Shown piece after piece: positions 38,689 to 47,533 of a stretch of 64,000 nucleotides of DNA. Both the position numbers and the translations under genes were made by a program. A model generated the notes under the pieces. That model was not told the DNA's origin. It searched no databases and worked only from the letters and a program-made list of their open reading frames with translations. Positions within the stretch are counted from its first letter, which is position 1. The number at the start of each line of letters is the position of its first letter. This stretch comes from Pseudoduganella namucuonensis. Its GTDB lineage: Bacteria > Pseudomonadota > Gammaproteobacteria > Burkholderiales > Burkholderiaceae_D. The stretch lies in contig NZ_FPBO01000001.1 of assembly GCF_900116645.1 (NCBI RefSeq), positions 256,416 through 320,415 of the forward strand. The letters run 5' to 3'.

Positions 38689-40088
38689 AGCATAAAGTCA
38701 AAAACATCCATTTCGTCGGCATCGGCGGCAGCGGCATGAGCGGCATCGCCGAGGTGCTGCTCACGCTGGGCTACAACGTCAGCGGTTCGGACCTGGGCGC
38801 CAACGCCGTGACCCAGCGCCTGATCGACATGGGCGCCGTGGTCCACCAGGGCCACGCCGAGACCCACATCGGCGACGCGGACGCGGTGGTGACCTCCACC
38901 GCCGTGAAGGCGGACAATCCGGAAGTGGTCGCCGCGCGCGCGCGCAAGATCCCCATCGTGCCGCGCGCGGTCATGCTGGGCGAGTTGATGCGCCTGAAGC
39001 GCGGCATCGCCATCGCAGGCACCCACGGCAAGACCACCACCACCAGCCTGGTGGCCTCCGTGCTGGCGCAGGGCGGCCTGGACCCGACCTTCGTGATCGG
39101 CGGCCGCCTGACCGCCGCCGGCGCCAACGCCAAGCTGGGCACCGGCGACTACCTGGTGGCCGAGGCCGACGAGTCGGACGCCTCCTTCCTGAACCTCACC
39201 CCCATGATCGAAGTCATCACCAACATCGACGCCGATCACATGGAGACCTACGAGCACGACTTCGAGAAGCTGAAGCAGGCCTTCGTGCACTTCACGCACC
39301 GCCTGCCGTTCTACGGCCGCGCCATGCTGTGCATCGACGACGAGCACGTGCGCAGCATCATCCCGCACGTGACCAAGCCGATCACCACCTACGGCTTCCA
39401 CGAGGACGCGGAGGTGCGCGCCGTGAACGCCCGTGCCGACGGCGTGCAAATGCGCTTCACGGTGCTGCAGGAAGGCTATCCGGACCTGGACGTGGTGCTG
39501 AACCAGCCCGGCATGCACAACGTGCAGAACGCCTGCTCGGCCATCGCCATCGCGCGCGAGATCGGCATTCCGGACACGGCGACGCAGGCCGGCCTGGCCG
39601 GCTTCGCCGGCGTCGGCCGCCGCTTCACCCGCTATGGCGACATCGCCATCAAGAATGCCGGCGCCGCCGAGGGAACGTTCGCCCTGGTCGACGACTTCGG
39701 CCACCACCCGGTGGAAACGGAAGTGACCGTGGCCGCCGCGCGCGCCGCCTATCCGGGCCGCCGACTGGTGCTGGCCTTCCAGCCGCACCGCTACACCCGC
39801 ACCCGCGACCTGTTCGAGGACTTCGCCCGCGTGCTGTCCACCGTGGACGTGCTGGTGCTGGCCGACGTGTACGCGGCCGGCGAGCAGCCCATCGTGGCGG
39901 CGGACGGCCGCTCCCTGGCGCACGCCATCCGCGCGCGCGGCAAGACCGAGCCGGTGTTCGTGGAGAACATCGCCGACATGCCGGAAACCATCATGAACGT
40001 GGTGCGCGACGGCGACGTGGTGCTGACCATGGGCGCGGGCTCGATCAGCGGCGTTCCCAACAAACTGACTACCTATCAGAAGGTGTAA
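38685..40088 (+). CDS. murC: UDP-MurNAc-L-alanine ligase MurC
   Basis: First amino-acid ligase of the pathway. The 467-aa product begins [23 protein letters not shown], then [12 protein letters not shown] (ATP loop), [20 protein letters not shown] and, in the C-terminal domain, DDFGHHPVE and [15 protein letters not shown] overlaps the murG stop by four bases. Standard length, all motifs intact. Confidence 0.97.
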   Translation: MKHKVKNIHFVGIGGSGMSGIAEVLLTLGYNVSGSDLGANAVTQRLIDMGAVVHQGHAETHIGDADAVVTSTAVKADNPEVVAARARKIPIVPRAVMLGELMRLKRGIAIAGTHGKTTTTSLVASVLAQGGLDPTFVIGGRLTAAGANAKLGTGDYLVAEADESDASFLNLTPMIEVITNIDADHMETYEHDFEKLKQAFVHFTHRLPFYGRAMLCIDDEHVRSIIPHVTKPITTYGFHEDAEVRAVNARADGVQMRFTVLQEGYPDLDVVLNQPGMHNVQNACSAIAIAREIGIPDTATQAGLAGFAGVGRRFTRYGDIAIKNAGAAEGTFALVDDFGHHPVETEVTVAAARAAYPGRRLVLAFQPHRYTRTRDLFEDFARVLSTVDVLVLADVYAAGEQPIVAADGRSLAHAIRARGKTEPVFVENIADMPETIMNVVRDGDVVLTMGAGSISGVPNKLTTYQKV

Positions 40089-40091
40089 GAC

Positions 40092-41057
40092 GTGACCCTT
40101 TCCACACAAGAGATCCAGGCCTTCGGCAAGGTCGGCGTGCTGTTCGGCGGCAGTTCCGCCGAGCGCGAAGTGTCCCTCATGTCCGGCACCGGCGTGCTGC
40201 AGGCCTTGCAATCGAAGGGCGTCGACGCCCACGGCTTCGACCCCGGCCAGCGCACGCTGGCCGAACTGGCGGCCGAGAAGTTCGACCGCGTGTTCATCGC
40301 GCTGCACGGCCGCTACGGCGAGGACGGCAGCATCCAGGGCGCGCTGGAATTGCTGGGCGTTCCCTACACCGGCAGCGGCGTGATGGCCAGCTCGGTGGGC
40401 ATGGACAAGATCACCACCAAGATCCTGTGGCTGGCCGAGGGCCTGCCGACGCCGCGTTACGCGGTGCTGGACGCGCGGTCGGACCTGGCGCAAGTGGCCG
40501 CCGACCTGGGCCTGCCGCTGATCGTCAAGCCGCCGCACGAGGGCTCCACCATCGGCATCACCAAGGTGGGCGAGACCGCCGCCTTCCAGGCCGCGTACGA
40601 CGCCGCCGCCGCGCTGGACGACGCCGTGCTGGCCGAGGAATTCGTGACCGGCCGCGAGTTCACCGTGGCGGTGCTGGGCGGCGGCGCGGGCGCGCGCGCG
40701 CTGCCCGTGGTGGAGATCGTGGCGCCCGAGGGCAACTACGACTACCAGAACAAATACTTCACCGACGATACCAAGTATTTCTGCCCGGCGGTGCTGGACG
40801 CGGCGATCACTGCTGAAATGCAGCGCATCGCGGTGGCGGCTTACCGCGCGGTCGGCTGCGAGGGCTGGGGACGGGTCGACGTGCTGCTGCGCGAGGCCGA
40901 CAACAAGCCCTTCCTGCTGGAGGTGAACACCTCGCCCGGCATGACGGGCCACTCGCTGGTGCCGATGGCGGCGCGCGCCGAAGGCGTGAGCTACGAGGAC
41001 CTGTGCGTGGAGATCCTGCGCTCGGCGCGGTTGAAGATGGCCCGGGTTAAGGAGTAA
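40092..41057 (+). CDS. ddl: D-alanine-D-alanine ligase
   Basis: ATP-grasp enzyme joining two D-Ala for MurF. The 321-aa DdlB-type protein has [37 protein letters not shown] (Glu and active-site loop), [26 protein letters not shown] and [16 protein letters not shown]. The start is GTG at 40092, three bases after murC. It ends 6 bases before ftsQ. Confidence 0.96.
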   Translation: MTLSTQEIQAFGKVGVLFGGSSAEREVSLMSGTGVLQALQSKGVDAHGFDPGQRTLAELAAEKFDRVFIALHGRYGEDGSIQGALELLGVPYTGSGVMASSVGMDKITTKILWLAEGLPTPRYAVLDARSDLAQVAADLGLPLIVKPPHEGSTIGITKVGETAAFQAAYDAAAALDDAVLAEEFVTGREFTVAVLGGGAGARALPVVEIVAPEGNYDYQNKYFTDDTKYFCPAVLDAAITAEMQRIAVAAYRAVGCEGWGRVDVLLREADNKPFLLEVNTSPGMTGHSLVPMAARAEGVSYEDLCVEILRSARLKMARVKE

Positions 41058-41063
41058 GGAAAG

Positions 41064-41828
41064 ATGTGGCAAGACGCGAAAGCCTTGAACGCAACCGCCA
41101 GCGGCATCTTCGCCGCGGTGGCGCTGGCTTGCGCGGCTTCCGGCGTGTGGTGGCTGTCGCAGCGTCCGATGTTCGACCTGCGCACCATCCGCGTGGAGAC
41201 GGTGGACCAGGCGGACCTGCGCCATGTGAACCACCTGACGCTGCGCGCGGGCACGGCCGGCCGCATCAAGGGCAACTTCTTCACCGCGAACCTGGACAGC
41301 GTGAGGCAGGCCTTCGAATCGGTGCCGTGGGTGCGCCGCGCCAGCGTGCGCCGCGAATGGCCGGACCAGCTGATCGTGGCGCTGGAGGAGCACGAGGCGC
41401 TGGGCACCTGGGGCGAGGACGGCCGCCTGCTCTCGACCAAGGGCGACGTGTTCACCGCCAACCTGGCCGAGGCGGAGGAGGACCACGAGCTGCCGGCGTT
41501 CTCCGGGCCGGAGGGCAGCGAGAAGGAGGTGCTGTCGCGCTTCGGCGAGCTGCGTTCCTGGTTCTCGCCGGTGAAGCTGGAGCCGAAGGGGCTGGACCTG
41601 TCGGGCCGCTACGCGTGGACGGTGAAGCTGGACAACGGCATGAGCGTGGAGCTGGGGCGCGAGCAGAGCCGCACCATGCTCAAGGAACGGGTGGACCGCC
41701 TGGTGCGCATCTGGCCGCAGCTGGCGGCGCGGGTGCAGAGCATAGAAACGATAGACATGCGCTACCAGAACGGACTGGCCTTGAGCGCGACGGGGTTGAA
41801 GATCCCGCCCGAAGGCAAGAAAAAGTAG
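41064..41828 (+). CDS. ftsQ: Cell-division protein FtsQ
   Basis: Bitopic divisome protein with FtsL and FtsB. The 254-aa product has a short cytoplasmic N-terminus, a membrane segment at about 13-32, a POTRA domain beginning FDLRTIRVET, VDQADLRHVNHLTLRAG, and the beta domain with VPWVRRASVRREWPDQLIVALEEHEALGTWGEDGRLLSTKGDVF, all family hallmarks. AAGGAAAG precedes the ATG. Confidence 0.94.
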   Translation: MWQDAKALNATASGIFAAVALACAASGVWWLSQRPMFDLRTIRVETVDQADLRHVNHLTLRAGTAGRIKGNFFTANLDSVRQAFESVPWVRRASVRREWPDQLIVALEEHEALGTWGEDGRLLSTKGDVFTANLAEAEEDHELPAFSGPEGSEKEVLSRFGELRSWFSPVKLEPKGLDLSGRYAWTVKLDNGMSVELGREQSRTMLKERVDRLVRIWPQLAARVQSIETIDMRYQNGLALSATGLKIPPEGKKK

Positions 41829-41874
41829 CACACGAAGAATTCAAAAGCATACAGGCAAATACAGGCAAACAGAG

Positions 41875-43107
41875 ATGACTAAAGACGCGAAAAACCTGAT
41901 CGTCGGCCTCGACATCGGCACCTCCAAGGTGGTGGCCGTGGTGGCCGAAGTGATGGCGGACGGCCGCCACGAAGTGATCGGGCTGGGCCAGCACGAATCC
42001 AAGGGCCTGAAAAAAGGCGTGGTCGTCAACATCGAAGCCACCGTGGAATCGATCCAGCGCGCGCTGGAGGAAGCGGAGTTGATGGCCGACTGCAAGATCC
42101 GCAATGTCTACGCCGGCATCGCGGGCAGCCATATCCGCAGCTTCAATTCGAGCGGCATGGTGGCCATCAAGGACAAGGAAGTGACCGCCACCGACGTGGC
42201 GCGCGTCATCGAAACGGCGAAGGCGGTTAACATCCCGACCGACCAGCAATTGCTGCACACGGTGCCGCAGGAATTCATCGTCGACAGCCAGGAGGATGTG
42301 CGCGAGCCGATCGGCATGAGCGGCATCCGCCTGGAGGTCAAGGTGCACATCGTGACGGGGGCGGTGAGCGCGGTGCAGAACATCGTCAAGTGCGTGCGCC
42401 GCTGCGGGCTGGAGGTGTCGGACCTGATCCTGCAGCCGATGGCCTCGGCCGACGCGGTGCTGACGCCGGACGAGAAGGAGCTGGGCGTGGTGCTGATCGA
42501 CATCGGCGGCGGCACCACCGACGTGGCGGTGTTCTCGGACGGCGCGATCCGCCACACGGCGGTGATCCCGATCGCCGGCGACCAGATCACCAACGACATC
42601 GCGATGGCGCTGCGCACGCCGACCTCGGAGGCGGAGGAGATCAAGATACGCTACGGCGTGGCCAAGCAGGTGCTGGCCGACCCGGGCGAACACCTGGAAG
42701 TGCCGGGACTGGGGGACCGCGGTCCCCGCAACCTGTCGCGCCAGGCGCTGGCGGCCGTCGTCGAGCCGCGTGTGGAAGAGCTGTTCGCCATGGTGCACCA
42801 GGTGGTGCGCGAATCCGGCTATGAAGGCGTCCTGTCGTCGGGCATCGTGCTCACCGGCGGCACCTCCATCATGCCGGGCATGGTCGAGATGGCGGAGGAC
42901 ATCTTCCTCAAACCGGCGCGCCTGGGCACGCCGGACTATCGCGGCCAGTTGGCGGACGTGGTGCGCTCCCCGCGCTACGCCACCGTGCTCGGTCTGCTGC
43001 TGGAGGCAAAAAAACAGTACCTGCGCGGCCACATCGTGACGCGACAGGACGGTTCGGTGAAGGCGGTGTGGCAACGCATGAAAGAGTGGTTCCTCGGGAA
43101 CTTCTAG
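41875..43107 (+). CDS. ftsA: Cell-division protein FtsA
   Basis: Actin-like ATPase that tethers FtsZ to the membrane and signals to the divisome. The 410-aa protein has LIVGLDIGTSKVVAVVAE, GVVVNIEATVESI, the 1C domain, DIGGGTTDVAVFSDGAI, and a C-terminal amphipathic helix AVWQRMKEWFLGNF for membrane binding. No strong ribosome site is seen; the leader instead carries a tandem ACAGGCAAA duplication ending 6 bases before the ATG. The 111-base gap to ftsZ contains a long-range inverted repeat. Confidence 0.96.
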   Translation: MTKDAKNLIVGLDIGTSKVVAVVAEVMADGRHEVIGLGQHESKGLKKGVVVNIEATVESIQRALEEAELMADCKIRNVYAGIAGSHIRSFNSSGMVAIKDKEVTATDVARVIETAKAVNIPTDQQLLHTVPQEFIVDSQEDVREPIGMSGIRLEVKVHIVTGAVSAVQNIVKCVRRCGLEVSDLILQPMASADAVLTPDEKELGVVLIDIGGGTTDVAVFSDGAIRHTAVIPIAGDQITNDIAMALRTPTSEAEEIKIRYGVAKQVLADPGEHLEVPGLGDRGPRNLSRQALAAVVEPRVEELFAMVHQVVRESGYEGVLSSGIVLTGGTSIMPGMVEMAEDIFLKPARLGTPDYRGQLADVVRSPRYATVLGLLLEAKKQYLRGHIVTRQDGSVKAVWQRMKEWFLGNF

Positions 43108-43148
43108 GGTCCGTTTTTCCAAGTACAGATTTTTTTAATTAAACCGCA

Positions 43149-43196
43149 GTTTTCAATCCCCAGTTCTCCCATGGACGAGGGTTGGCGATTGAAAAC
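43149..43196 (+). repeat. Inverted repeat in ftsA-ftsZ gap
   Basis: GTTTTCAATC (43149-43158) and GATTGAAAAC (43187-43196), exact 10-bp arms around a 28-base loop, ending 12 bases before the ftsZ ribosome site. It may shape the ftsZ leader or be an operator. Confidence 0.6.
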
Positions 43197-43218
43197 GGCA
43201 TTCTGATAGGAGCACATC

Positions 43219-44442
43219 ATGGAGTTTGATATGGTCGATAACGCATCTTTGGGTACTGTCATCAAGGTCGTCGGCGTCGGCGGAGCAGGTGGCAACGCGG
43301 TTCAACACATGATCAACAAGGGCATGAGCGGCGTCGAATTCATCGCCGCCAACACCGACGCCCAGGCCCTGTCGACGTCCAAGGCGCACAACATCATCCA
43401 GATCGGCGAGACCGGCCTGGGCGCGGGCATGAAGCCGGACGTCGGCCGCAAGCTGGCCGAGGAATCGCGCGCCCGCATCGAGGACGCGCTGCGCGGCGCG
43501 CACATGGTGTTCATCGCCGCCGGCATGGGCGGCGGCACCGGCACCGGCGCCGCGCCCATCGTGGCCGAGGTGGCCAAGGCGCAGGGCGCGCTGACCGTGG
43601 CCGTGGTCTCCAAGCCGTTCTCGCACGAGGGCCAGAAGTGCATGGACATCGCCGACGAGGGCCTGGAGCAGTTGTCGCAGAACGTCGACTCGCTGATCGT
43701 GATCCTGAACGAGAAGCTGGAGGAGATCTACGAGGACGAGTCGCTGCTGGAATGGCTGCAGCACGCCGACGACGTGTTGAACAACGCGGTGGCCGGCATC
43801 GCCGAGATCATCAACGTGCCGGGCCACATCAACGTCGACTTCAACGACGTCAAGACCATCATGGGCGAGCAGGGCAAGGCCATGATGGGCACCGCCACCG
43901 CCTCCGGCGTGGACCGCGCCCGCATCGCCGCCGAGCAGGCCGTGGCCTCGCCGCTGCTGGACGGCGTGGACCTGTCCGGCGCGCGCGGCGTGCTGGTCAA
44001 CGTGACCGCCTCGCGCGGCCTGAAGGGCAAGGAGATCAAGGAAGTCATGGCCGCCGTGCGCGCCTTCGCCGCGCCGGACGCGTCGATCGCGCAGGGCATC
44101 GCCTACGACGAGACCATGGGCGATGCGATCCGCGTGACCGTGGTGGCGACCGGCCTGGGCAAGACCAAGAAGCACGTGCAACTGGTGCCGCAGCAGATGC
44201 TGCGCACCGGCACCCACAACAGCCCGCTGACGCCGTCGGCGGCGCTGGGCGGCGGCGCGGCCACCTCGACCGTGACGATGGGCGCCGGCGGCGTCGGCGG
44301 TGGCGGCGCGCAGGCCTTCGACGGCATGAAGGCGCCGGCCGTGTGGCGCCGCGAATCGGCCTCCGAGCAGGTGCGCGCGATGGAGAAGAACGGCATGGAG
44401 ACCTACGACATCCCGGCCTTCCTGCGCAAACAAGCCGACTGA
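43219..44442 (+). CDS. ftsZ: Cell-division tubulin homologue FtsZ
   Basis: GTPase that polymerises into the Z-ring. The 407-aa protein has VVGVGGAGGNAVQHM, NTDAQAL, the tubulin signature GGGTGTGAAP near 107-116, NVDFNDVKTIM (T7 loop with catalytic Asp), a Gly/Ala-rich linker (about 325-385) and the C-terminal interaction peptide YDIPAFLRKQAD used by FtsA and ZapD. AGGAG lies 6 bases before the ATG at 43219. A second ATG at 43231 also has GGAG six bases upstream, so MVDNASLG is an alternative start. Confidence 0.97.
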   Translation: MEFDMVDNASLGTVIKVVGVGGAGGNAVQHMINKGMSGVEFIAANTDAQALSTSKAHNIIQIGETGLGAGMKPDVGRKLAEESRARIEDALRGAHMVFIAAGMGGGTGTGAAPIVAEVAKAQGALTVAVVSKPFSHEGQKCMDIADEGLEQLSQNVDSLIVILNEKLEEIYEDESLLEWLQHADDVLNNAVAGIAEIINVPGHINVDFNDVKTIMGEQGKAMMGTATASGVDRARIAAEQAVASPLLDGVDLSGARGVLVNVTASRGLKGKEIKEVMAAVRAFAAPDASIAQGIAYDETMGDAIRVTVVATGLGKTKKHVQLVPQQMLRTGTHNSPLTPSAALGGGAATSTVTMGAGGVGGGGAQAFDGMKAPAVWRRESASEQVRAMEKNGMETYDIPAFLRKQAD

Positions 44443-44514
44443 GGCCGCGTAAAAAACGGGCATCCGACATGTTCCCTTGACCTCTGGCATACTGCGTCTC
44501 TGTGCCAGGGGCAT

Positions 44515-44538
44515 GCCGCGCTTAGCGCGGCTTTTTTT
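44515..44538 (+). terminator. Terminator at the end of the dcw cluster
   Basis: GCCGCGC (44515-44521), loop TTA, GCGCGGC (44525-44531), then a run of seven T. It lies 73 bases after ftsZ and 24 bases before the peroxiredoxin ATG. Confidence 0.85.
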
Positions 44539-44561
44539 CAACCATACATAACGGAGTCATC

Positions 44562-45065
44562 ATGACCATCAAGATTGGCGACAAACTGCCGGAAGGCACC
44601 CTGTCCGAATTCATCGAAACCGAAACCGAGGGCTGCTCCCTCGGCCCGAACACCTTCAAGGTGGAAGACCTGGTCAAGGGCAAGAAGATCGCGATCTTCG
44701 GCCTGCCGGGCGCCTACACCCCGACCTGCTCGGCGCAGCACGTGCCCGGCTACGTGAAAAACGCCGAGGCGCTGAAAGCCAAGGGCGTGGACGAGATCTG
44801 GTGCATCTCCGTGAACGACGCGTTCGTGATGGGCGCCTGGGGCCGCGACCAGAAAGCCACCGGCACCGTGCGCATGATGGCCGACGGCAATGCCGCCTAC
44901 TCCAAGGCCCTGGGCCTGGACGCCGACTTCAGCAAGTTCGGCATGGGCACCCGCTCCCAGCGCTACTCGCTGCTGGTGGAAGACGGCGTGGTCACGCAGC
45001 TGAACATCGAGGAAGGCGGCAAGTTCGAGAAGTCGAACGCCGAGACGCTGCTGGGCCAGCTGTAA
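44562..45065 (+). CDS. Peroxiredoxin, Prx5 subfamily
   Basis: Thiol peroxidase of 167 aa that reduces hydroperoxides. The peroxidatic Cys is in PGAYTPTCSAQHVPGY; ISVNDAFVMGAWG and RSQRYSLLVEDG are Prx5 landmarks. No C-terminal glutaredoxin domain is present, so the reductant is presumably thioredoxin or glutaredoxin in trans. Cytoplasmic (no signal). It has a terminator both before and after, so it is a single-gene unit following the dcw cluster. Confidence 0.94.
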   Translation: MTIKIGDKLPEGTLSEFIETETEGCSLGPNTFKVEDLVKGKKIAIFGLPGAYTPTCSAQHVPGYVKNAEALKAKGVDEIWCISVNDAFVMGAWGRDQKATGTVRMMADGNAAYSKALGLDADFSKFGMGTRSQRYSLLVEDGVVTQLNIEEGGKFEKSNAETLLGQL

Positions 45066-45090
45066 TCCGCGGCCCCCTGCGGTAGGAGGA

Positions 45091-45113
45091 AACGGCGCCG
45101 AGTGCGCCGTTTT
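45091..45113 (+). terminator. Terminator of the peroxiredoxin gene
   Basis: AACGGCGC (45091-45098), loop CGAGT, GCGCCGTT (45104-45111), then TTT (the stem's last T plus three). Located 25 bases after the stop. Confidence 0.8.
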
Positions 45114-45171
45114 TCATGGTCTGGCGGCGCCGAAGGCCGCAGCGCCTGAGCGGCGGGTTATCGATCGGCGC

Positions 45172-45969
45172 TCATTTCGCGTCGAGATACTTCGTCAGGC
45201 GATCCGAGAACACGCGGGCCGTTGAATAGACGGGGCCGTTGCATGAAATGACCTTGATCTCACCGCAATACATTGAACAGTAATAGCCATCGGGCGTAGT
45301 GAGATGCACCTCGTCCTCGTTGCGCCTGCCAACGACATTGAGCTTGGTGGCCGCGTCCAGGGCCGCCGCTGTGCACTCCCCAAAACTCGTACGTCGAAGG
45401 TGCGCGTTGATGTAATACGTGTTCAGCGGGGCGGGTTGACGCACCTTCAGTGCGTTGACTTCGTTGGTGCAGGCCGTAAGCGCGCTCTGTGTCGCGCTTT
45501 CTTGGGCGGGAATGAACGGCGCGGCGGCCTTGGAAGGCATGTTTCGCTCCGTCCGCAAATCGACGAGGCAGGCGTTGAGCTTTTCATTGGCTTCGCGCGC
45601 TTTGCTGCTCAAGTCGGCGACCTTGTCGGCGCCGGGGCGTTGCGCATCAATAATCTCCTGTTTGCACAGGTCCCGCGTGGCGGGTGGGGTTCCCGGCCTC
45701 ATCCCGATCAGCGTGGCGTTCGCCTTCTCCAATTCCTTGGTGCGCTTGCCGCAATCCTCCAGCAGCTCGGCCTTCTGCGCCGCCAGCGCGCTACCGCCGC
45801 TAATGCCGTTCAAATGGTAGCCGGCGGTGAACCCCGCCGCGATCATCGCGAGGACCGAGGCGAGGACCGCGAAAAGCTGTCCCAGCTTCGCTCTCTGCAG
45901 CAGCGCGACGAGAGAAAGATTCGCCAAATCGATGGGCTCGTGGTCGTTCGTGTTTCGCGCATTTGCCAT
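45172..45969 (-). CDS. Membrane-anchored protein of unknown function
   Basis: A 265-aa protein without recognised family. The cytoplasmic N-terminus (1-30) precedes one membrane segment (about 31-53, QLFAVLASVLAMIAAGFTAGYHL). A helical, charged region likely to form coiled coil follows (about 62-150: LLEDCGKRTKELEKANATL, SSKAREANEKLNACLVDLR). The C-terminal domain (about 185-260) has several Cys in short spacing (GECTAA, YYCSMYCGEIKVISC) suggesting disulfides or metal. Less GC-biased codons than the core genes and accessory neighbours suggest it is not core genome. Confidence 0.65.
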   Translation of the reverse strand: MANARNTNDHEPIDLANLSLVALLQRAKLGQLFAVLASVLAMIAAGFTAGYHLNGISGGSALAAQKAELLEDCGKRTKELEKANATLIGMRPGTPPATRDLCKQEIIDAQRPGADKVADLSSKAREANEKLNACLVDLRTERNMPSKAAAPFIPAQESATQSALTACTNEVNALKVRQPAPLNTYYINAHLRRTSFGECTAAALDAATKLNVVGRRNEDEVHLTTPDGYYCSMYCGEIKVISCNGPVYSTARVFSDRLTKYLDAK

Positions 45970-46157
45970 TGATGCATCCTGAGTCCGGGTTGGTGATGAC
46001 TGCTAACGGGTGCTGACGAAAACCGCCGGCGTCATGTCGTGCGGGGACGCGCGGGACCGACTGCCGTTCTATCGCGATGGTTTCCTCGGCTTCGGTCAGG
46101 CTGTCGAACCAGTGCGCGTTGCGGCGCGCCCACGCCGCACCGGATCGGCCGCCGATG

Positions 46158-46640
46158 TCAGGCCCCCGCCCTTGCGCGCGCCTTGCGGCCGCGCTTCTTC
46201 GGCGCCAGCATCACGCCGCTGCAGCTGGGCGCGCCGCAATGGCAGGCGAAGGCGCGCTTGACGGCCGGCGTGTGGCGCGCCTCGTAGACCAGCGCGTAGT
46301 TGTAGTTCAGTTCCTCGTCCTGTTCGATGTCGCGCAGCGCGTGGATGTAGACGCGGCCGTCCTCCTCGTAGGCCTCGCAGTTCGGCTCGCAGGCGTGGTT
46401 GATGAAGCGCGCGTCGTTGCCGCCGCTGCCGCCGTCGATCAGGTTGCCGTCGGCCAGGCTGAAGAAGAAGGTGTGGCCGATCGGCCCGCCGGACGCCTCC
46501 GCCCGCCGCGTCGACTCGTCGCCGCTGATGATCTCGCCGGTGTACTCGATGATGCGGCTGCCGGCCGGTATGGGCCGCCGCGCGAACACGCCGCGGCCGT
46601 GGATGGGGGATTCTTTAACGATGTAGGATGGCGTAGTCAT
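46158..46640 (-). CDS. SET-domain protein lysine methyltransferase-like
   Basis: A 160-aa stand-alone SET protein. Key elements: SPIHGRGVFARRPIPAGSRIIEYTGEII at the start of the fold, RFINHACEPNCEA (79-91; SAM-binding pseudoknot NHxCxPN), ELNYNY (110-115; catalytic Tyr region), and a post-SET zinc triplet CHCGAPSC (133-140). The tail (147-158) is strongly basic (PKKRGRKARARA), fitting a nucleic-acid or ribosome-associated target. Eukaryotic-like SET proteins occur sporadically in bacteria; the substrate is unknown. Confidence 0.9.
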   Translation of the reverse strand: MTTPSYIVKESPIHGRGVFARRPIPAGSRIIEYTGEIISGDESTRRAEASGGPIGHTFFFSLADGNLIDGGSGGNDARFINHACEPNCEAYEEDGRVYIHALRDIEQDEELNYNYALVYEARHTPAVKRAFACHCGAPSCSGVMLAPKKRGRKARARAGA

Positions 46641-46730
46641 ACCGCAATATTACCGCGTCCCGCGCGCGGCGTTAATTCCTCCGGTGACGGGACACAAGGC
46701 GCCGGCCGTTGTTCCAGCTATTGTTTGCGG

Positions 46731-47147
46731 ATGAATCGCTACGACTTCCAGAGATTATCCGACATTCGCATTCGCGAGGCTGGAGTCCTGCTCGACGCGG
46801 GTTGCTACGCGGGCAGCTACTATTTGGCTGGCTACGCGGTCGAGTGTGCGCTGAAAGCCTGTGTTGCGCAGACGACTCGACGTTATGAGTTTCCGAACAA
46901 GGCGCTTGCGAACCAGGTTCATACGCGCAAGCTGGAGGTCTTGCTCACCGCTGCGGGGCTGGCCGAATCCATGGAGCGGATGGCCTCCGTCAACAAGCCA
47001 CTTTTTGCGAACTGGGAACGGACATTGGCGTGGAACGAGACCGCGCGCTATAGTTTGCATATCAAGGCGCCCGAAGCGCGCAAGCTCTATGACGCTTGCG
47101 GAATGACGGAGAATGGAGTTTTGCCATGGCTGAAGATTATGTGGTGA
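46731..47147 (+). CDS. HEPN-domain protein
   Basis: A 138-aa helical protein with the HEPN pattern: MNRYDFQRLSDIRIREAGVLLDAG, SYYLAGYAVECALKACVA and the later WNETARYSLH segment (W-x4-RY). HEPN proteins include RNases and toxins paired with nucleotidyltransferases; here the canonical R-x4-6-H RNase motif is not clear (R-Y-S-L-H has three intervening residues), so catalytic activity is uncertain. The downstream gene overlaps it by 22 bases, indicating a coupled pair. The ATG at 46731 is chosen; the longer frame upstream runs through the SET gene's promoter side. Confidence 0.8.
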   Translation: MNRYDFQRLSDIRIREAGVLLDAGCYAGSYYLAGYAVECALKACVAQTTRRYEFPNKALANQVHTRKLEVLLTAAGLAESMERMASVNKPLFANWERTLAWNETARYSLHIKAPEARKLYDACGMTENGVLPWLKIMW

Positions 47148-47533
47148 CGCGAGAGCTAACACGGGACATGCGTGAGGCCGGTGCGCGGCTGCTGAGGGAA
47201 CTGGACAAAGAGAATGTGCCGGTCACCGCCGCGTACGGGAGCTTTGACTACGAAAGCCATCGCTGGATGCTTTTTCTTGTCGGCCCGGGAATTATCGAAC
47301 GGGACGATCCCGATACGTATCTTGAAATCCGCCGCGTCCTCGACAGGCTGGAGGAGGACGGCGTCGACACCTACGGCGTGAATTATCGATTGCTGGACGA
47401 CAGCCGCGCGCAGTATCGCGAACTGCGCGACGATGTGAACTTTTTCCGCGACAAGTTTTCTGCCCCCCTCCCTCCACGGCCGCCGTTGGGCCGCAAGTTC
47501 AGGGATGACATCCATATCTATCGCATGCCTTAG
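47126..47533 (+). CDS. Unknown partner of the HEPN protein
   Basis: A 135-aa acidic protein not recognised. It starts at 47126 with GGAG eight bases upstream, inside the HEPN gene (22-base overlap). The segment VTAAYGSFDYESHRWMLFLVGPG looks like a beta hairpin followed by helices (YLEIRRVLDRLEEDG). It lacks the GSxxxGxxxxDSDxD pattern of MNT nucleotidyltransferases, the usual HEPN partner. Tail-to-tail overlap of three bases with the lipoprotein gene follows. Role as antitoxin or cofactor is speculative. Confidence 0.7.
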   Translation: MAEDYVVTRELTRDMREAGARLLRELDKENVPVTAAYGSFDYESHRWMLFLVGPGIIERDDPDTYLEIRRVLDRLEEDGVDTYGVNYRLLDDSRAQYRELRDDVNFFRDKFSAPLPPRPPLGRKFRDDIHIYRMP

